Assembly: GCF_001297015.1 (NCBI RefSeq)
Contig: NZ_LIGE01000018.1
Span: 124,001-188,000 of the forward strand
Source of the DNA: Pseudomonas sp. RIT-PI-r
GTDB lineage: Bacteria > Pseudomonadota > Gammaproteobacteria > Pseudomonadales > Pseudomonadaceae
Direction: 5' to 3'
DNA: 64,000 nt
The notes under the pieces were generated by a model. It was not told the origin of the DNA and searched no databases. It saw only the letters and a program-made list of their open reading frames with translations. Made by a program: the position numbers and the translations under genes. Shown one piece after another: positions 19,083 to 28,153 of the stretch; the first letter of the stretch is position 1; every line of letters begins with the position of its first letter.

Positions 19083-21308
19083 ATGAAAGCGTTCGGCAAA
19101 ATCCTGGGTCTGGTACTTCTCGGGCTGTTGCTGATCATTGTGGCGGCAGGTTTTGCCCTGACCCACCTCTTCGATCCCAACGATTACAAAGACGAGATCC
19201 GCCAGATAGCCCGCGACAAGGCCCACATCGAGCTGACGCTCAATGGCGATATCGGCTGGAGCCTGTTCCCGTGGCTGGGCCTGGAATTGCACGAAGCCAG
19301 CGTTGCCACCCTGGTCAAACCTGCCGAACCGTTCGCCGATCTGCAGATGCTCGGCCTGTCCGTGCGCGTGCTGCCGCTGTTGCGCCGCGAGGTGCAGATG
19401 AGCGACGTGCGCGTCGAAGGCCTGAACCTGCGCCTGAACCGCGACAAGGACGGTCATGGCAACTGGGAAGACATCGGCAAGGTGCCCGTCCCGGCGGGTG
19501 CAACGCCACCAGCCGCTACGCCGGGCCAACCGGCCAGCGAAGCCCCTGTTGCGGTGGAAAACCCGCCACAGCCGATCCGCCTCGACATCGACAGCCTGAC
19601 CGTCAACAACGCCCGCGTTGAATACAACGACGAGCAGACCGGCAAGCAGTTCAGCGCCGAAAGCATCCAGTTGAGCACCGGCCCGGTACACGATTCGACC
19701 AATATTCCGGTGAAAGCCACCGCGTTTCTCGGCACCAACCAGCCGGTGCTGCGCGTGCGCACCGAGCTCACAGGCGAGCTGCGCATCGAGCGCGCCCTGC
19801 AGCGCTACAAGCTCGAAGACATGAAGCTTTCCGGCGAACTGGCAGGCGATCCGCTGCAAGGCAAGACCATGACCTTCTCGGCTCAAGGCCAATTATTGCT
19901 GGATAAAGCGGCAAACATCGCCGAATGGACCGGCATCAAGATCTCTGCCAATCAGTTGCGCGCCTTGGGCGAACTGAAAGCCAACGACCTCGACAAAACC
20001 CCGCAGATCAGCGGCGGCATCTCCATCGCCCAGTTCGATCTGGCGAAGTTCGTCGACAGCATCGGCCAGAAACTCCCGGCCATGGGCGACGGCAGCCTGA
20101 GCAAAGTCGAACTGGTCAGCCGCGTTGCCGCCACGCCAAGCAGCATCGCCTTCGACAACATCAACCTGAAACTCGACGACAGTAGCTTCAGCGGTCGCAT
20201 CGCCGTCGAAGATTTCGCCAAACAATCGCTGCGTGCGGTGCTCAAGGCTGACACGTTCAACGTCGACCGCTACCTGCCGCCGAAGTCGGAAAAAGCAGCG
20301 AATGCCACGCAAGTGCGTCAGGCCGAAGTGGCCAGCACCGAGGCCGATGCCATGGCGGGCGCCGGCTCCACACCGCTGCCGGACAAACCGAGCAAAACCG
20401 CCTGGAGCACCGAGCGCTTGTTGCCGGTCGAGCGCCTGGCCAAACTCGATGTTGATGCCGACCTGACCTTCGGCCAGTTGACCCTCGACAAGCTGCCGAT
20501 CCAGAACGCCGCATTGAAAGCCACCGGCCAGGGCGGCCTGCTGACCCTGACCAACCTGAGCGGTGAGCTGTACAACGGTGGTTTCGAGGCCAAGGGCACT
20601 CTCGATGTGCGCCCAAGCGCGCCGGTGCTGAATTTGCAGACCAAGCTCACCCGTGTGCCGGCGGAAAAAATCCTCGAAACCCAAGGCAAAAACCCGCCGG
20701 TCAAAGGCTTGGTGACCCTCACCAGCAACGTGACCAGCAGCGGCAATAGCCAGCAAGCGCTGATCGACACCCTCAACGGCAACGCCAGTTTCGTGATCAA
20801 CAACGGCGTGCTGCTCAACGCCAACCTTGAACAGCAACTGTGCAAAGGCATCGCCACGCTCAACCGGAAAACCCTCAGCGGCGAGCCACGCGGCAAGGAC
20901 ACACCGTTCCAGGAGCTGAAAGGCAACCTCACCTTGCGCAACGGCGTCGCCAGCAACCCGGACCTGAAAGTGCGCATCCCCGGCATGACCGTCAACGGTG
21001 ATGGCGACATCGACCTGCGCGTGCTCGGCATGGACTATCGCGTCGGCATCATTGTCGAAGGCGACACCAGCGCCATGCCCGACCCGGCGTGTCAGGTCGG
21101 CGATAAGTTCGTCGGCGTCGAGTGGCCGCTGCGCTGCCGTGGTCCACTGGAGCTGGGCGCCAAGGCTTGCCGCGTCGACAATGATCGCCTCGGTCAAGTC
21201 GCGACCAAACTCGCCGGCGACAAGCTCAGTGAAAAAATCGACGAGAAACTCGGTGACAAGGTCAGCCCGGAATTGAAAAACGCATTGAAGGGGCTGTTCA
21301 AGCGATGA
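19083..21308 (+). CDS. AsmA-family envelope protein
   Basis: Large 741-residue inner-membrane-anchored periplasmic protein. One N-terminal membrane segment (about 8-28) precedes the AsmA domain (FDPNDYKDEIRQIARDKAHIEL, LFPWLGLELHEASV), and the C-terminal AsmA_2-type region (about 480-720) has GNASFVINNGVLLNANLEQQLCK. Relatives help phospholipid transport or outer-membrane biogenesis. A Pro/Ala-rich linker lies near 138-160. It overlaps mutY by four bases. Confidence 0.93.
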   Translation: MKAFGKILGLVLLGLLLIIVAAGFALTHLFDPNDYKDEIRQIARDKAHIELTLNGDIGWSLFPWLGLELHEASVATLVKPAEPFADLQMLGLSVRVLPLLRREVQMSDVRVEGLNLRLNRDKDGHGNWEDIGKVPVPAGATPPAATPGQPASEAPVAVENPPQPIRLDIDSLTVNNARVEYNDEQTGKQFSAESIQLSTGPVHDSTNIPVKATAFLGTNQPVLRVRTELTGELRIERALQRYKLEDMKLSGELAGDPLQGKTMTFSAQGQLLLDKAANIAEWTGIKISANQLRALGELKANDLDKTPQISGGISIAQFDLAKFVDSIGQKLPAMGDGSLSKVELVSRVAATPSSIAFDNINLKLDDSSFSGRIAVEDFAKQSLRAVLKADTFNVDRYLPPKSEKAANATQVRQAEVASTEADAMAGAGSTPLPDKPSKTAWSTERLLPVERLAKLDVDADLTFGQLTLDKLPIQNAALKATGQGGLLTLTNLSGELYNGGFEAKGTLDVRPSAPVLNLQTKLTRVPAEKILETQGKNPPVKGLVTLTSNVTSSGNSQQALIDTLNGNASFVINNGVLLNANLEQQLCKGIATLNRKTLSGEPRGKDTPFQELKGNLTLRNGVASNPDLKVRIPGMTVNGDGDIDLRVLGMDYRVGIIVEGDTSAMPDPACQVGDKFVGVEWPLRCRGPLELGAKACRVDNDRLGQVATKLAGDKLSEKIDEKLGDKVSPELKNALKGLFKR

Positions 21309-22372
21309 GAGCGGAGCAGTTTTCCACGGCGGTGCTGGATTGGTTCGACCTCCACGGCCGCCACGATTTGCCTTGGCAGCAGGACATCAACCCGTACCGG
21401 GTGTGGGTGTCGGAGATCATGTTGCAGCAGACTCAGGTCAGCACCGTGCTCAATTACTTCGACCGCTTCATGGCCGCACTGCCGACGGTCGAAGCGCTGG
21501 CCGAAGCGCCGGAAGACGAAGTGCTGCACCTGTGGACCGGCCTGGGTTACTACACCCGTGCGCGCAATTTGCAGAAGACCGCGAAGATCGTCGTCAGCCA
21601 GTACGGCGGCGAGTTTCCCCGTGACGTCGAAAAGCTTACGGATCTGCCGGGCATTGGTCTGTCCACTGCCGGCGCCATCGCCAGCATCAGCATGGGCCTG
21701 CGTGCGCCAATCCTCGACGGCAACGTCAAACGCGTTTTGGCGCGCTTTACTGCGCAAGAGGGCTACCCCGGCGAGCCGAAGGTCGCCAAACAGCTGTGGG
21801 CCAATGCAGAGCGCTTCACGCCGCATGATCGGGTCAACGCCTACACCCAGGCGATGATGGATCTTGGCGCCACGCTCTGCACGCGCAGCAAGCCGAGTTG
21901 CCTGCTGTGTCCGCTGGAGCGTGGTTGCGAGGCGCATATGCTCGGCCTGGAGACGCGCTACCCGATCCCCAAGCCGCGCAAAGCCATCCCGCAGAAACGC
22001 ACGCTGATGCCGATGCTGGCCAACGGCGACGGTGCGATTCTGCTTTACCGTCGCCCCTCCAGCGGTTTGTGGGGCGGTTTGTGGAGCCTGCCGGAACTCG
22101 ACGACCTCGGCGACCTGCAGCATCTTGCCGATCAGCACGCGCTGACCATGGGCGAGCAGCAGGCGTTGCCGAGTCTTGTCCACACGTTCAGCCATTTCCA
22201 GCTGTCCATCGAACCCTGGCTGGTTCAGGTACAGGAGGCCGCCCATCACGTGGCCGAGGCCGACTGGCTCTGGTATAACCTCGCCACCCCGCCGCGCCTG
22301 GGCCTCGCCGCCCCGGTCAAAACCTTGCTCGAGCGCGCGGCCGCCGTCTTGAATGCAGGAGAGTCGCCATGA
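21305..22372 (+). CDS. mutY: A/G-specific adenine glycosylase MutY
   Basis: Base-excision repair enzyme that removes adenine opposite 8-oxoguanine. The 355 residues have the helix-hairpin-helix [12 protein letters not shown], the catalytic Asp in [10 protein letters not shown], the 4Fe-4S cysteines in the order C-x6-C-x2-C-x5-C ([17 protein letters not shown]), and a C-terminal NUDIX-like 8-oxoG recognition domain (from about 230). It overlaps asmA (4 bp) and yggX (4 bp). Confidence 0.97.
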   Translation: MRAEQFSTAVLDWFDLHGRHDLPWQQDINPYRVWVSEIMLQQTQVSTVLNYFDRFMAALPTVEALAEAPEDEVLHLWTGLGYYTRARNLQKTAKIVVSQYGGEFPRDVEKLTDLPGIGLSTAGAIASISMGLRAPILDGNVKRVLARFTAQEGYPGEPKVAKQLWANAERFTPHDRVNAYTQAMMDLGATLCTRSKPSCLLCPLERGCEAHMLGLETRYPIPKPRKAIPQKRTLMPMLANGDGAILLYRRPSSGLWGGLWSLPELDDLGDLQHLADQHALTMGEQQALPSLVHTFSHFQLSIEPWLVQVQEAAHHVAEADWLWYNLATPPRLGLAAPVKTLLERAAAVLNAGESP

Positions 22373-22641
22373 CCCGCACCGTAATGTGCCGCAAGTACAA
22401 AGAAGAACTGCCAGGCCTGGAACGCCCTCCGTACCCGGGCGCCAAAGGTCAGGACATTTTCGAACACGTCTCCGCCAAGGCCTGGGCCGACTGGCAGAAA
22501 CACCAGACCCTGCTGATCAACGAAAAGCGTCTGAACATGATGAACGCCGAAGATCGCAAATTTCTTCAGGGCGAAATGGACAAGTACTTCTCCGGCGAGG
22601 AATACGCGCAAGCCGAAGGCTACGTTCCACCTGCAGAGTAA
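22369..22641 (+). CDS. yggX: Fe(2+)-trafficking / oxidative damage protection protein YggX
   Basis: 90-residue YggX that protects Fe-S proteins from oxidative damage. The family N-terminus with the conserved Cys ([20 protein letters not shown]) and C-terminal [12 protein letters not shown] are visible. The mutY-yggX pairing is conserved in gammaproteobacteria; the protein supports MutY's Fe-S cluster in Salmonella. Confidence 0.97.
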   Translation: MTRTVMCRKYKEELPGLERPPYPGAKGQDIFEHVSAKAWADWQKHQTLLINEKRLNMMNAEDRKFLQGEMDKYFSGEEYAQAEGYVPPAE

Positions 22642-22706
22642 ACCCTGCAAAATCGGGGGTCGGATCGTAAGCGACGGAATTAATTTAAGAAATTTTAAAA
22701 AAGTCG

Positions 22707-22735
22707 TTGACGTAAATCCGAAAAACCCTTTTAAT
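22707..22735 (+). promoter_or_regulatory. Sigma-70 promoter of tRNA-Phe
   Basis: TTGACG, a 17-base spacer, then TTTAAT, placed 10 bases before the mature tRNA start, followed by a GC-rich discriminator (GCGCCCC) typical of stable-RNA promoters. Confidence 0.75.
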
Positions 22736-22745
22736 GCGCCCCGTT

Positions 22746-22821
22746 GCCCAGATAGCTCAGTCGGTAGAGCAGGGGATTGAAAATCCCCGTGTCGGCGGTT
22801 CGATTCCGTCTCTGGGCACCA
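22746..22821 (+). tRNA. tRNA-Phe (anticodon GAA)
   Basis: A 76-base cloverleaf with acceptor pair GCCCAGA/TCTGGGC, D-arm GCTC-AGTCGGTA-GAGC, anticodon loop TTGAAAA (GAA), T-loop GGTTCGATTCC and encoded CCA end. It follows yggX and is followed by a terminator that is duplicated 1.1 kb downstream. Confidence 0.97.
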
Positions 22822-22822
22822 A

Positions 22823-22874
22823 ATACCGAAAACCCTGAATCGCAAGATTCAGGGTTTTTTTATGCCTGCGATTT
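22823..22874 (+). repeat. 52-bp direct repeat, copy 1 (includes tRNA-Phe terminator)
   Basis: The segment starts two bases after the tRNA CCA end and contains the hairpin ACCCTGAATC-GCAA-GATTCAGGGT with a run of seven T. It is identical over 52 bases to 23938-23989. The two copies bracket the toxin-antitoxin pair. Confidence 0.95.
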
Positions 22875-22993
22875 AATACGCCGTGTTACAGCCAAGCTTA
22901 CGCCGTCCAATAGCAGTTATTTTTTGCAATCAAGACTGAGGCGCAGATTTCAAGAGAGTTGTGATAGCGTAAAGGTACACAGAGGTATGCATC

Positions 22994-23398
22994 GTGAACA
23001 AACCGGCTCATCAAAAACCTGCGCGGCTCGCTGCCAGCAAAAAGACATCGATTTTCGTCCGTGGCAAAGACGGGAGGATTTCGGCTGCTCTGCTGAATGC
23101 GGACGTTGTGGTTGAGCGGCATGCCACGAAAAGCCTTGCAAGCAGCGCACTTAGTCAGGCCGGATCGGTAAAGACTCATTCAGCACGTGCCCCGCACTTG
23201 TCCAACATCGAGCGTGAGCTTGCCGAACTCCGAAAGGTAGTCGCTGCGCTGGCTGTTCGCTCTGTTGCTCATGAAGAGAAGGCAGCTGACTTTGATGTCG
23301 TGAGCATTACAGTTCTCGATGCCGATACGGCCTACCAACTGCTGGATAGCCCACCAGAGCCCACTGAAGCACTTCGCAATCTGATTGCCTTGCGCTAA
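22994..23398 (+). CDS. Antitoxin with TacA-like C-terminus and atypical N-terminus
   Basis: 134-residue protein preceding a GNAT-type toxin by nine bases. Its last 30 residues (ITVLDADTAYQLLDSPPEPTEALRN) match the toxin-neutralising tail of DUF1778/TacA antitoxins. The N-terminal part (KKTSIFVRGKDGRISAALLNADVVVERHA) is not an obvious ribbon-helix-helix of the TacA sort, and residues 70-90 are predicted helical (SNIERELAELRKVVAAL). It starts with GTG behind AGAGG. Base composition is lower in GC than the backbone. Antitoxin role is inferred from tail and partner. Confidence 0.7.
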   Translation: MNKPAHQKPARLAASKKTSIFVRGKDGRISAALLNADVVVERHATKSLASSALSQAGSVKTHSARAPHLSNIERELAELRKVVAALAVRSVAHEEKAADFDVVSITVLDADTAYQLLDSPPEPTEALRNLIALR

Positions 23399-23407
23399 GG
23401 GCTTTCA

Positions 23408-23929
23408 ATGGATTTCATTACCTGCGACTTCGACAAGTTGATTGATCGCACTGCGTTCGATTGCAAGATCCACCAAGATCTGAACGCGTACATTGCCCAA
23501 CATGCAGGACAAGACGAAAAACGCAATCTTTCACGCACATTCATGTATATCGAAGAGGGTGTTTTGCTGGGTTATTACACGTTGGCGAATGCTTCTACAG
23601 CGCTCAATGAACTTAGCGAAGAACAAAAAAAGAAGATGCCTCGATACCCAATGCCGGCAGTCCTATTGAGCCGGTTGGCAGTAGATAGGAGCGCTCAGGG
23701 AAAGGGGCTTGGCCTGCGGCTCATGTCTGACTTCTTCCGTCGCGTGCATACGGTATCCAAGCAGTCAGGGGTAGCATTTGTTGTCGTTGACGCAAAAGAC
23801 CAGGGCGCTGCCGATTTCTATCGAGGCAAACTGGGGTTTGTACCTTCAACGAGCAACCCTTTACGGCTGGTACTTTCCACCGCCACTTTGATCCAGGCAT
23901 TCCAATCCCAAAAACAAGCTTCCCGTTAA
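23408..23929 (+). CDS. GNAT-family toxin (TacT/AtaT-like)
   Basis: 173-residue acetyltransferase. In this toxin family the enzyme acetylates the aminoacyl group of charged tRNA and stops translation. Visible are a short N-terminal strand, VLLSRLAVDRSAQGKGLGLRLM (acetyl-CoA loop, QGKGLG), VDAKDQGAADFYRGKLGF and the conserved Tyr in that C-terminal segment. It is paired with the upstream antitoxin and followed after about 20 bases by the second 52-bp repeat, whose hairpin would terminate the transcript. Confidence 0.82.
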   Translation: MDFITCDFDKLIDRTAFDCKIHQDLNAYIAQHAGQDEKRNLSRTFMYIEEGVLLGYYTLANASTALNELSEEQKKKMPRYPMPAVLLSRLAVDRSAQGKGLGLRLMSDFFRRVHTVSKQSGVAFVVVDAKDQGAADFYRGKLGFVPSTSNPLRLVLSTATLIQAFQSQKQASR

Positions 23930-23937
23930 TCATTCCG

Positions 23938-23989
23938 ATACCGAAAACCCTGAATCGCAAGATTCAGGGTTTTTTTATGCCTGCGATTT
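23938..23989 (+). repeat. 52-bp direct repeat, copy 2
   Basis: Identical to 22823-22874, including hairpin and T-tract. It marks the right edge of the 1.1-kb toxin-antitoxin insertion and supplies its terminator. Confidence 0.95.
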
Positions 23990-24356
23990 GATCATCCGCT
24001 CCAATCCCCCGCCACGCCCTCCCCTCTTCAGACCCCATCGCCATCGGGTGTACTGGAAAAAACCGAAAATCTGTATCTCTCACTGCGCCAGGAAAATCGC
24101 CAGTATTTGCTCAGCCCTGGCGAACCATTTCTGGCTCTACCTTGCGCGCCACCACCCTCTGGATGTCTTCCCGACACCAGAACGCAAAACATGATTTTTT
24201 TAATAGATCGGCGTCCACCGCAAGGTCACCTCCCGTCCAGCTAAAAAATCCAAAAACCACCCCAACGGGCGAACGGCAACGACTGCTTTTCAAACACCCC
24301 AGGACTGATGCTGGCGACTGATTGCGCCCGGCATAAACGAGCGAAACGGACGACGT
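23990..24356. other. Gap upstream of the sbnA-like cluster
   Basis: 367 bp without a supported gene. It must contain the cluster promoter. A seven-base direct repeat GACTGAT at 24303 and 24316 lies about 50 bp before the start codon and could be half-sites for the MocR-type regulator, whose family binds direct repeats; this is weak. Confidence 0.4.
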
Positions 24357-25331
24357 ATGATCAAACAACTTATCAATGAAGATAGTTATGTGCAGATCGA
24401 GGATCTTTGCAGCGCAAGGATTCAATTGAAGATCGAAGGACTGAATCCTGCCGGATCCATCAAGCTCAAAACCGCTCATGCGATCATTACCGACCTGGAA
24501 GGTCGCGGATTGATCAACCGCAATACCCGTCTGATCGAATCTTCATCAGGCAACCTCGGCGTGGCGCTGGCCATGGTGTGCGCCGCCAAGGGCTACAAGT
24601 TCGTCTGCGTGATCGATCCGAATATTTCTGCGCCGAACAGAAAGCTGATGCACGCCCTCGGTGCCGAGATGCTCATGGTTGATCAGCGCGACGAAAACGG
24701 CGGGTACCTGAATTCGCGGATTCGTCTGATCGAGCAACTGGTCGCCGACAACGCCGACTACATCTGGCTCAATCAATACAAGAACCCGATCAACCCTCTG
24801 GCGCACTACCAGGCCACAGCCAAGTCGATTGCCCACAAGTTTCCCCACGTGGACTACCTCTTCGTCGGCGCTGGCACGACCGGCACGCTGATGGGCTGCA
24901 AGAACTACTTCGCCGAACATCGCCCGCACACCAAAGTCATCGCCGTCGACACCGTCGGCTCGGTCACATTCGGCTTGCCTGGCGGTACGCGCCATATTCC
25001 GGGGCTTGGCACCAGTCGTCGTCCGGAAATCTTCGAGCCTGCCGGCATCCACGATTTCCTGTCCATCCCGGAGGAGCAGACGATCAAGGTCTGCCGTTGG
25101 CTGGCACAACGTTACGGCCTGCTTTTCGGTGGTTCCACCGGCACGGTCCTCGCCGGTGTTCAGCAATGGGCGCACCACATCCGCCCCGACGATGTGGTGG
25201 TGGCGATCTCACCGGACATGGGTGAGCGCTACCTCGAAACCATCTACTCCGACGACTGGGTCACCCAACGCATCGGCGCTACCGCACTGCACCCCCTCTT
25301 CCCAGAAATCGCTCTGGCACTTTCGGCGTAA
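24357..25331 (+). CDS. sbnA: SbnA-like PLP enzyme, N-(2-amino-2-carboxyethyl)-L-glutamate synthase
   Basis: Cysteine-synthase-fold enzyme that in staphyloferrin B synthesis joins O-phospho-L-serine and L-glutamate to ACEGA, the precursor of L-2,3-diaminopropionate. Of 324 residues, Lys36 in LNPAGSIKLKTA is the PLP lysine, LIESSSGNLGVALAM the substrate loop, AGTTGTLMG the phosphate loop, and AVDTVGSVTFG, PGLGTSRRPEI and SPDMGERYLETIYSDDW match SbnA rather than CysK. The N-terminus is about 10 residues shorter than S. aureus SbnA and lacks its GQTP motif. It is followed after six bases by sbnB. Function inferred from this similarity and the partner. Confidence 0.85.
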   Translation: MIKQLINEDSYVQIEDLCSARIQLKIEGLNPAGSIKLKTAHAIITDLEGRGLINRNTRLIESSSGNLGVALAMVCAAKGYKFVCVIDPNISAPNRKLMHALGAEMLMVDQRDENGGYLNSRIRLIEQLVADNADYIWLNQYKNPINPLAHYQATAKSIAHKFPHVDYLFVGAGTTGTLMGCKNYFAEHRPHTKVIAVDTVGSVTFGLPGGTRHIPGLGTSRRPEIFEPAGIHDFLSIPEEQTIKVCRWLAQRYGLLFGGSTGTVLAGVQQWAHHIRPDDVVVAISPDMGERYLETIYSDDWVTQRIGATALHPLFPEIALALSA

Positions 25332-25337
25332 TCCCTC

Positions 25338-26369
25338 ATGACCACACAATCATCGCTTCGACCATTCCACGTCATTCCAGGCGCAGCCATCAAAAGCATT
25401 CTCGACGAGCTTCGTCAGGAAGCCATCGAGATCGTTGCCCAGACGTACCTGACCCACGAACGTGGCGAAACCGTTAACCCCGACAGTTATTTCCTGCGCT
25501 TTGCGGCGCAGCCGGCGAACCGGATCATTGCCTTGCCGGCTGCGATCATCGACGGCGAGGGCGATCAATCAGTCTCCGGAATCAAGTGGATCGCCAGTTA
25601 TCCGGACAATATCAAGTCAGGTATCCCGCGCGCGTCTGCGGTGCTGATCCTCAATGATCCAGACACCGGATATCCGTACGCGCTGCTCGAAGGTGCGCTG
25701 ATCAGCGCCGTCAGAACCGCCGCGTCTGCAGTGCTCGGAGCCTGGTGGCTGAACGGCCGGAACAAGCGCGCGCCGCGGCTTTCGATCATTGGCGGCGGCG
25801 TGATTGCACGCAATATCCTCGAGACGTTCTTCAGCGATGACTGGTCGTTCGACCGCGTGGAAATTCACGATCTCAACGCCGAATCAGCCCAGGCGCTGGC
25901 GACATTCGGCGAACAACTCGGTTTGCCGGATGTACAGCAGGTTTCGCTGGAAGAGGCACTGAGCGCTGACGTTGTGGTTTTCGCCACCAGCGCCGGCGAA
26001 CCCTACGTCAACGGCAAAGGCACATTCCGCGCGGGCCAGATTGTGCTGAACATCTCGCTACGGGATATCGGCGCGGAAATCATCGAGGAAAGTTACAACT
26101 ATTTCGATGACATCACCCACTGTCTGAAAGCCAATACCTCGCCACACCTGGCTGAACAGAAATACGGTCACCGTGATTTCGTCACCGGCACCGTTGCGCA
26201 GCTGATTCGCGGCGACCTGCATGTCGCTCGCGACAAACCGTTGATCTATTCGCCGTTCGGCATGGGCATTCTCGATCTGGCGATTGGCCGGATGATTCAT
26301 GACATCGCGGTCAAAGAAGGCTCGGCTGTCGCGATTCCATCCTTTTTCGGGGAGGAGCGCAGATGGTGA
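25338..26369 (+). CDS. sbnB: SbnB-like dehydrogenase making L-2,3-diaminopropionate
   Basis: Ornithine-cyclodeaminase-fold, NAD-dependent enzyme that oxidatively cleaves ACEGA to 2-oxoglutarate and L-2,3-diaminopropionate in the known pathway. The 343 residues show SGIKWIASYPDN, EGALISAVRTAASAVLGAWWL, the nucleotide loop SIIGGGVIARNIL, LNISLRDIG and FSPFGMGILDLA-type C-terminal motifs (YSPFGMGILDLAIG). It lies directly after sbnA and its 3' end overlaps the next gene by seven bases. Confidence 0.87.
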   Translation: MTTQSSLRPFHVIPGAAIKSILDELRQEAIEIVAQTYLTHERGETVNPDSYFLRFAAQPANRIIALPAAIIDGEGDQSVSGIKWIASYPDNIKSGIPRASAVLILNDPDTGYPYALLEGALISAVRTAASAVLGAWWLNGRNKRAPRLSIIGGGVIARNILETFFSDDWSFDRVEIHDLNAESAQALATFGEQLGLPDVQQVSLEEALSADVVVFATSAGEPYVNGKGTFRAGQIVLNISLRDIGAEIIEESYNYFDDITHCLKANTSPHLAEQKYGHRDFVTGTVAQLIRGDLHVARDKPLIYSPFGMGILDLAIGRMIHDIAVKEGSAVAIPSFFGEERRW

Positions 26370-28153
26370 AGGCTCCTCTGCATATCGGCCTGGTCGGCTG
26401 TGGATCGCGCGGGCTGTCGATTTTCGAACGCCTGCTGAGCCTCGCCGAAGAGCGCCCGGATCAGCCGCTGATCATCGACATTTTTGATCCCAATGTACTC
26501 GGCAGCGGTGCGCACTGGCCGGATCAACCCGATTACCTGCTGCTCAATACCGTTGCCGGACAACTGGGCGTGTTTCCCGATGTGCCAGCGCTGGGAAATC
26601 TTCAGGATGCACGAGAACGGCCAGGTCCGGACTTCCTCGCCTGGTGCCTGCAGCAGCGCATCAAGGTCGATCCCGAGAGTGGCCTGCTGGCCCAAGAGGG
26701 ACGAGACGTCGAGCCGCAGGATTTCCTGCCGAGGCATTTGCTCGGCGCTTATCTGGCGGACGCCTTCGAGCAAATTTTCGCGACGGCGCCGCACTGGGTC
26801 AGTGTGCACCTGCACCATCAGGCCGTTACGGCGGTGGAGGCCCTTGAGGGCCATCAATACGTGTTGCGCACGACCTCAGGTACGTCGGCGACCGTCGATC
26901 GACTGATCCTGACAGTCGGCCATACAGGCCGTGTACGTCCGGCCGATCCTGAGCGCATCGAAGACGTCTATCCGTTGCCACACAGCCTCGCCAGCATCAA
27001 GCCCGGCGAAACCGTGCTGATCGAAGGCCTCGGGCTTGGCGCAATGGATACACTGGCGGCACTGACCGCCGGCAGGGGCGGCAAGTACAAGCCGATGGCA
27101 GACGCCAGTCACGTGTATCACCCTTCTGGCCAGGAGCCGGTGATCTACATTCAATCACGCGACGGTCTGCCGTTTCGCACCCGACCCAACGGCCTGATCG
27201 ATTTTGCCCGGCATCAGGCGGTACTGCTGACGAGTGCGCGCATCGAAGACCTGCGTGCGCATGCAAAGAACCGCCAGCTGGATTTCGAGCAAGACATTTT
27301 GCCGATCATGCTGCTGGAGATGCGTGCCGCCGCTGTCGCCGTCCTGCACGCCAAAGCAATACCCGAACAGCATCACCAGGTACTCGACCGCCTCAGGGAG
27401 GTCAGCGTCCCTGGAAGCGCGGGCATAGCCGCTTGCGAAGCGCGGCTGCGTGAATACGAAGAGAGTGTCGGGTCGATCAATCCGCAAGCACTGATCTGGC
27501 ATGCGCTGCCCGACAGCGTGACCCCGCACAACTACCACTCGTGGATCTATCACGCGCTCGAAGCCGACTTGCACGAGGCGCGGCTTGGGCGCGGTGAATC
27601 GGCAATCAAGGCAGCCATTGAAGTCTGGCGCGACCTGCGTGACCGGCTGCGTCAAGCCGTTGATTTTGACGGGCTGACCGACGCCTCGCACCGCCAGTTC
27701 TATGGCCGTTGGCACAAGGCGATCAACCGCCTCGTCGCCGGCCCGCAGAAAGAGCGTCACGCCGACCTGCTCGCACTGTGTGACGCCGGTCTGCTGACGT
27801 TTCTCAAGCCAGGCACGCAACCTGCGACTGCGCATTACCGCCGGGTCGCCGGCTATGTCCAGGGCAGCGGGGTGAGCAACAGCGATTGCGCGCCGGTACG
27901 CGATCTGGCCCGCCTCGGTTTCATCCGCCCGCGCACCGACGAACCCGGCATCGACGGCATTGATGTCGACGCTGCCTGCCATCCCAGGTCGAGCCTGGGT
28001 GAGCCGGTACGCAACATCTGGGTACTCGGCCCGCTTGCCGAAGGCTCCTGCTACTACAACCACTACGTCACCTCGGCCGGCGCGCCTTCGCGTCTGTTCA
28101 TGGACGCGCATCGCGCGGCCACCGCAATCCTTGAGGCAGGTACCCCAGCATGA
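26363..28153 (+). CDS. FAD/NAD(P)-binding protein of the NAD_binding_9 type
   Basis: Large cytosolic 596-residue protein. Its N-terminus has a dinucleotide-binding motif GLVGCGSRGLS (9-19) followed by the NAD_binding_9 pattern (YLLLNTVAGQLGVFPD, DFLPRHLLGAYL), then LTVGHTG and a second glycine motif IEGLGLGAMDTLAAL. The C-terminal half (about 300-560) is helical and ends ILGPLAEGSCYYNH-like (VLGPLAEGSCYYNHYV). The family includes oxidoreductases of unknown substrate, so an oxidation or N-hydroxylation of a Dap-derived compound is only a guess. It overlaps both neighbours (7 bp and 4 bp). Confidence 0.8.
   Translation: MVKAPLHIGLVGCGSRGLSIFERLLSLAEERPDQPLIIDIFDPNVLGSGAHWPDQPDYLLLNTVAGQLGVFPDVPALGNLQDARERPGPDFLAWCLQQRIKVDPESGLLAQEGRDVEPQDFLPRHLLGAYLADAFEQIFATAPHWVSVHLHHQAVTAVEALEGHQYVLRTTSGTSATVDRLILTVGHTGRVRPADPERIEDVYPLPHSLASIKPGETVLIEGLGLGAMDTLAALTAGRGGKYKPMADASHVYHPSGQEPVIYIQSRDGLPFRTRPNGLIDFARHQAVLLTSARIEDLRAHAKNRQLDFEQDILPIMLLEMRAAAVAVLHAKAIPEQHHQVLDRLREVSVPGSAGIAACEARLREYEESVGSINPQALIWHALPDSVTPHNYHSWIYHALEADLHEARLGRGESAIKAAIEVWRDLRDRLRQAVDFDGLTDASHRQFYGRWHKAINRLVAGPQKERHADLLALCDAGLLTFLKPGTQPATAHYRRVAGYVQGSGVSNSDCAPVRDLARLGFIRPRTDEPGIDGIDVDAACHPRSSLGEPVRNIWVLGPLAEGSCYYNHYVTSAGAPSRLFMDAHRAATAILEAGTPA

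Noticed and set aside
24357..26369. Cysteine synthase plus ornithine cyclodeaminase of ordinary amino-acid metabolism
   Set aside because: Motifs along the full length match SbnA and SbnB and the two are adjacent, as in Dap synthesis.
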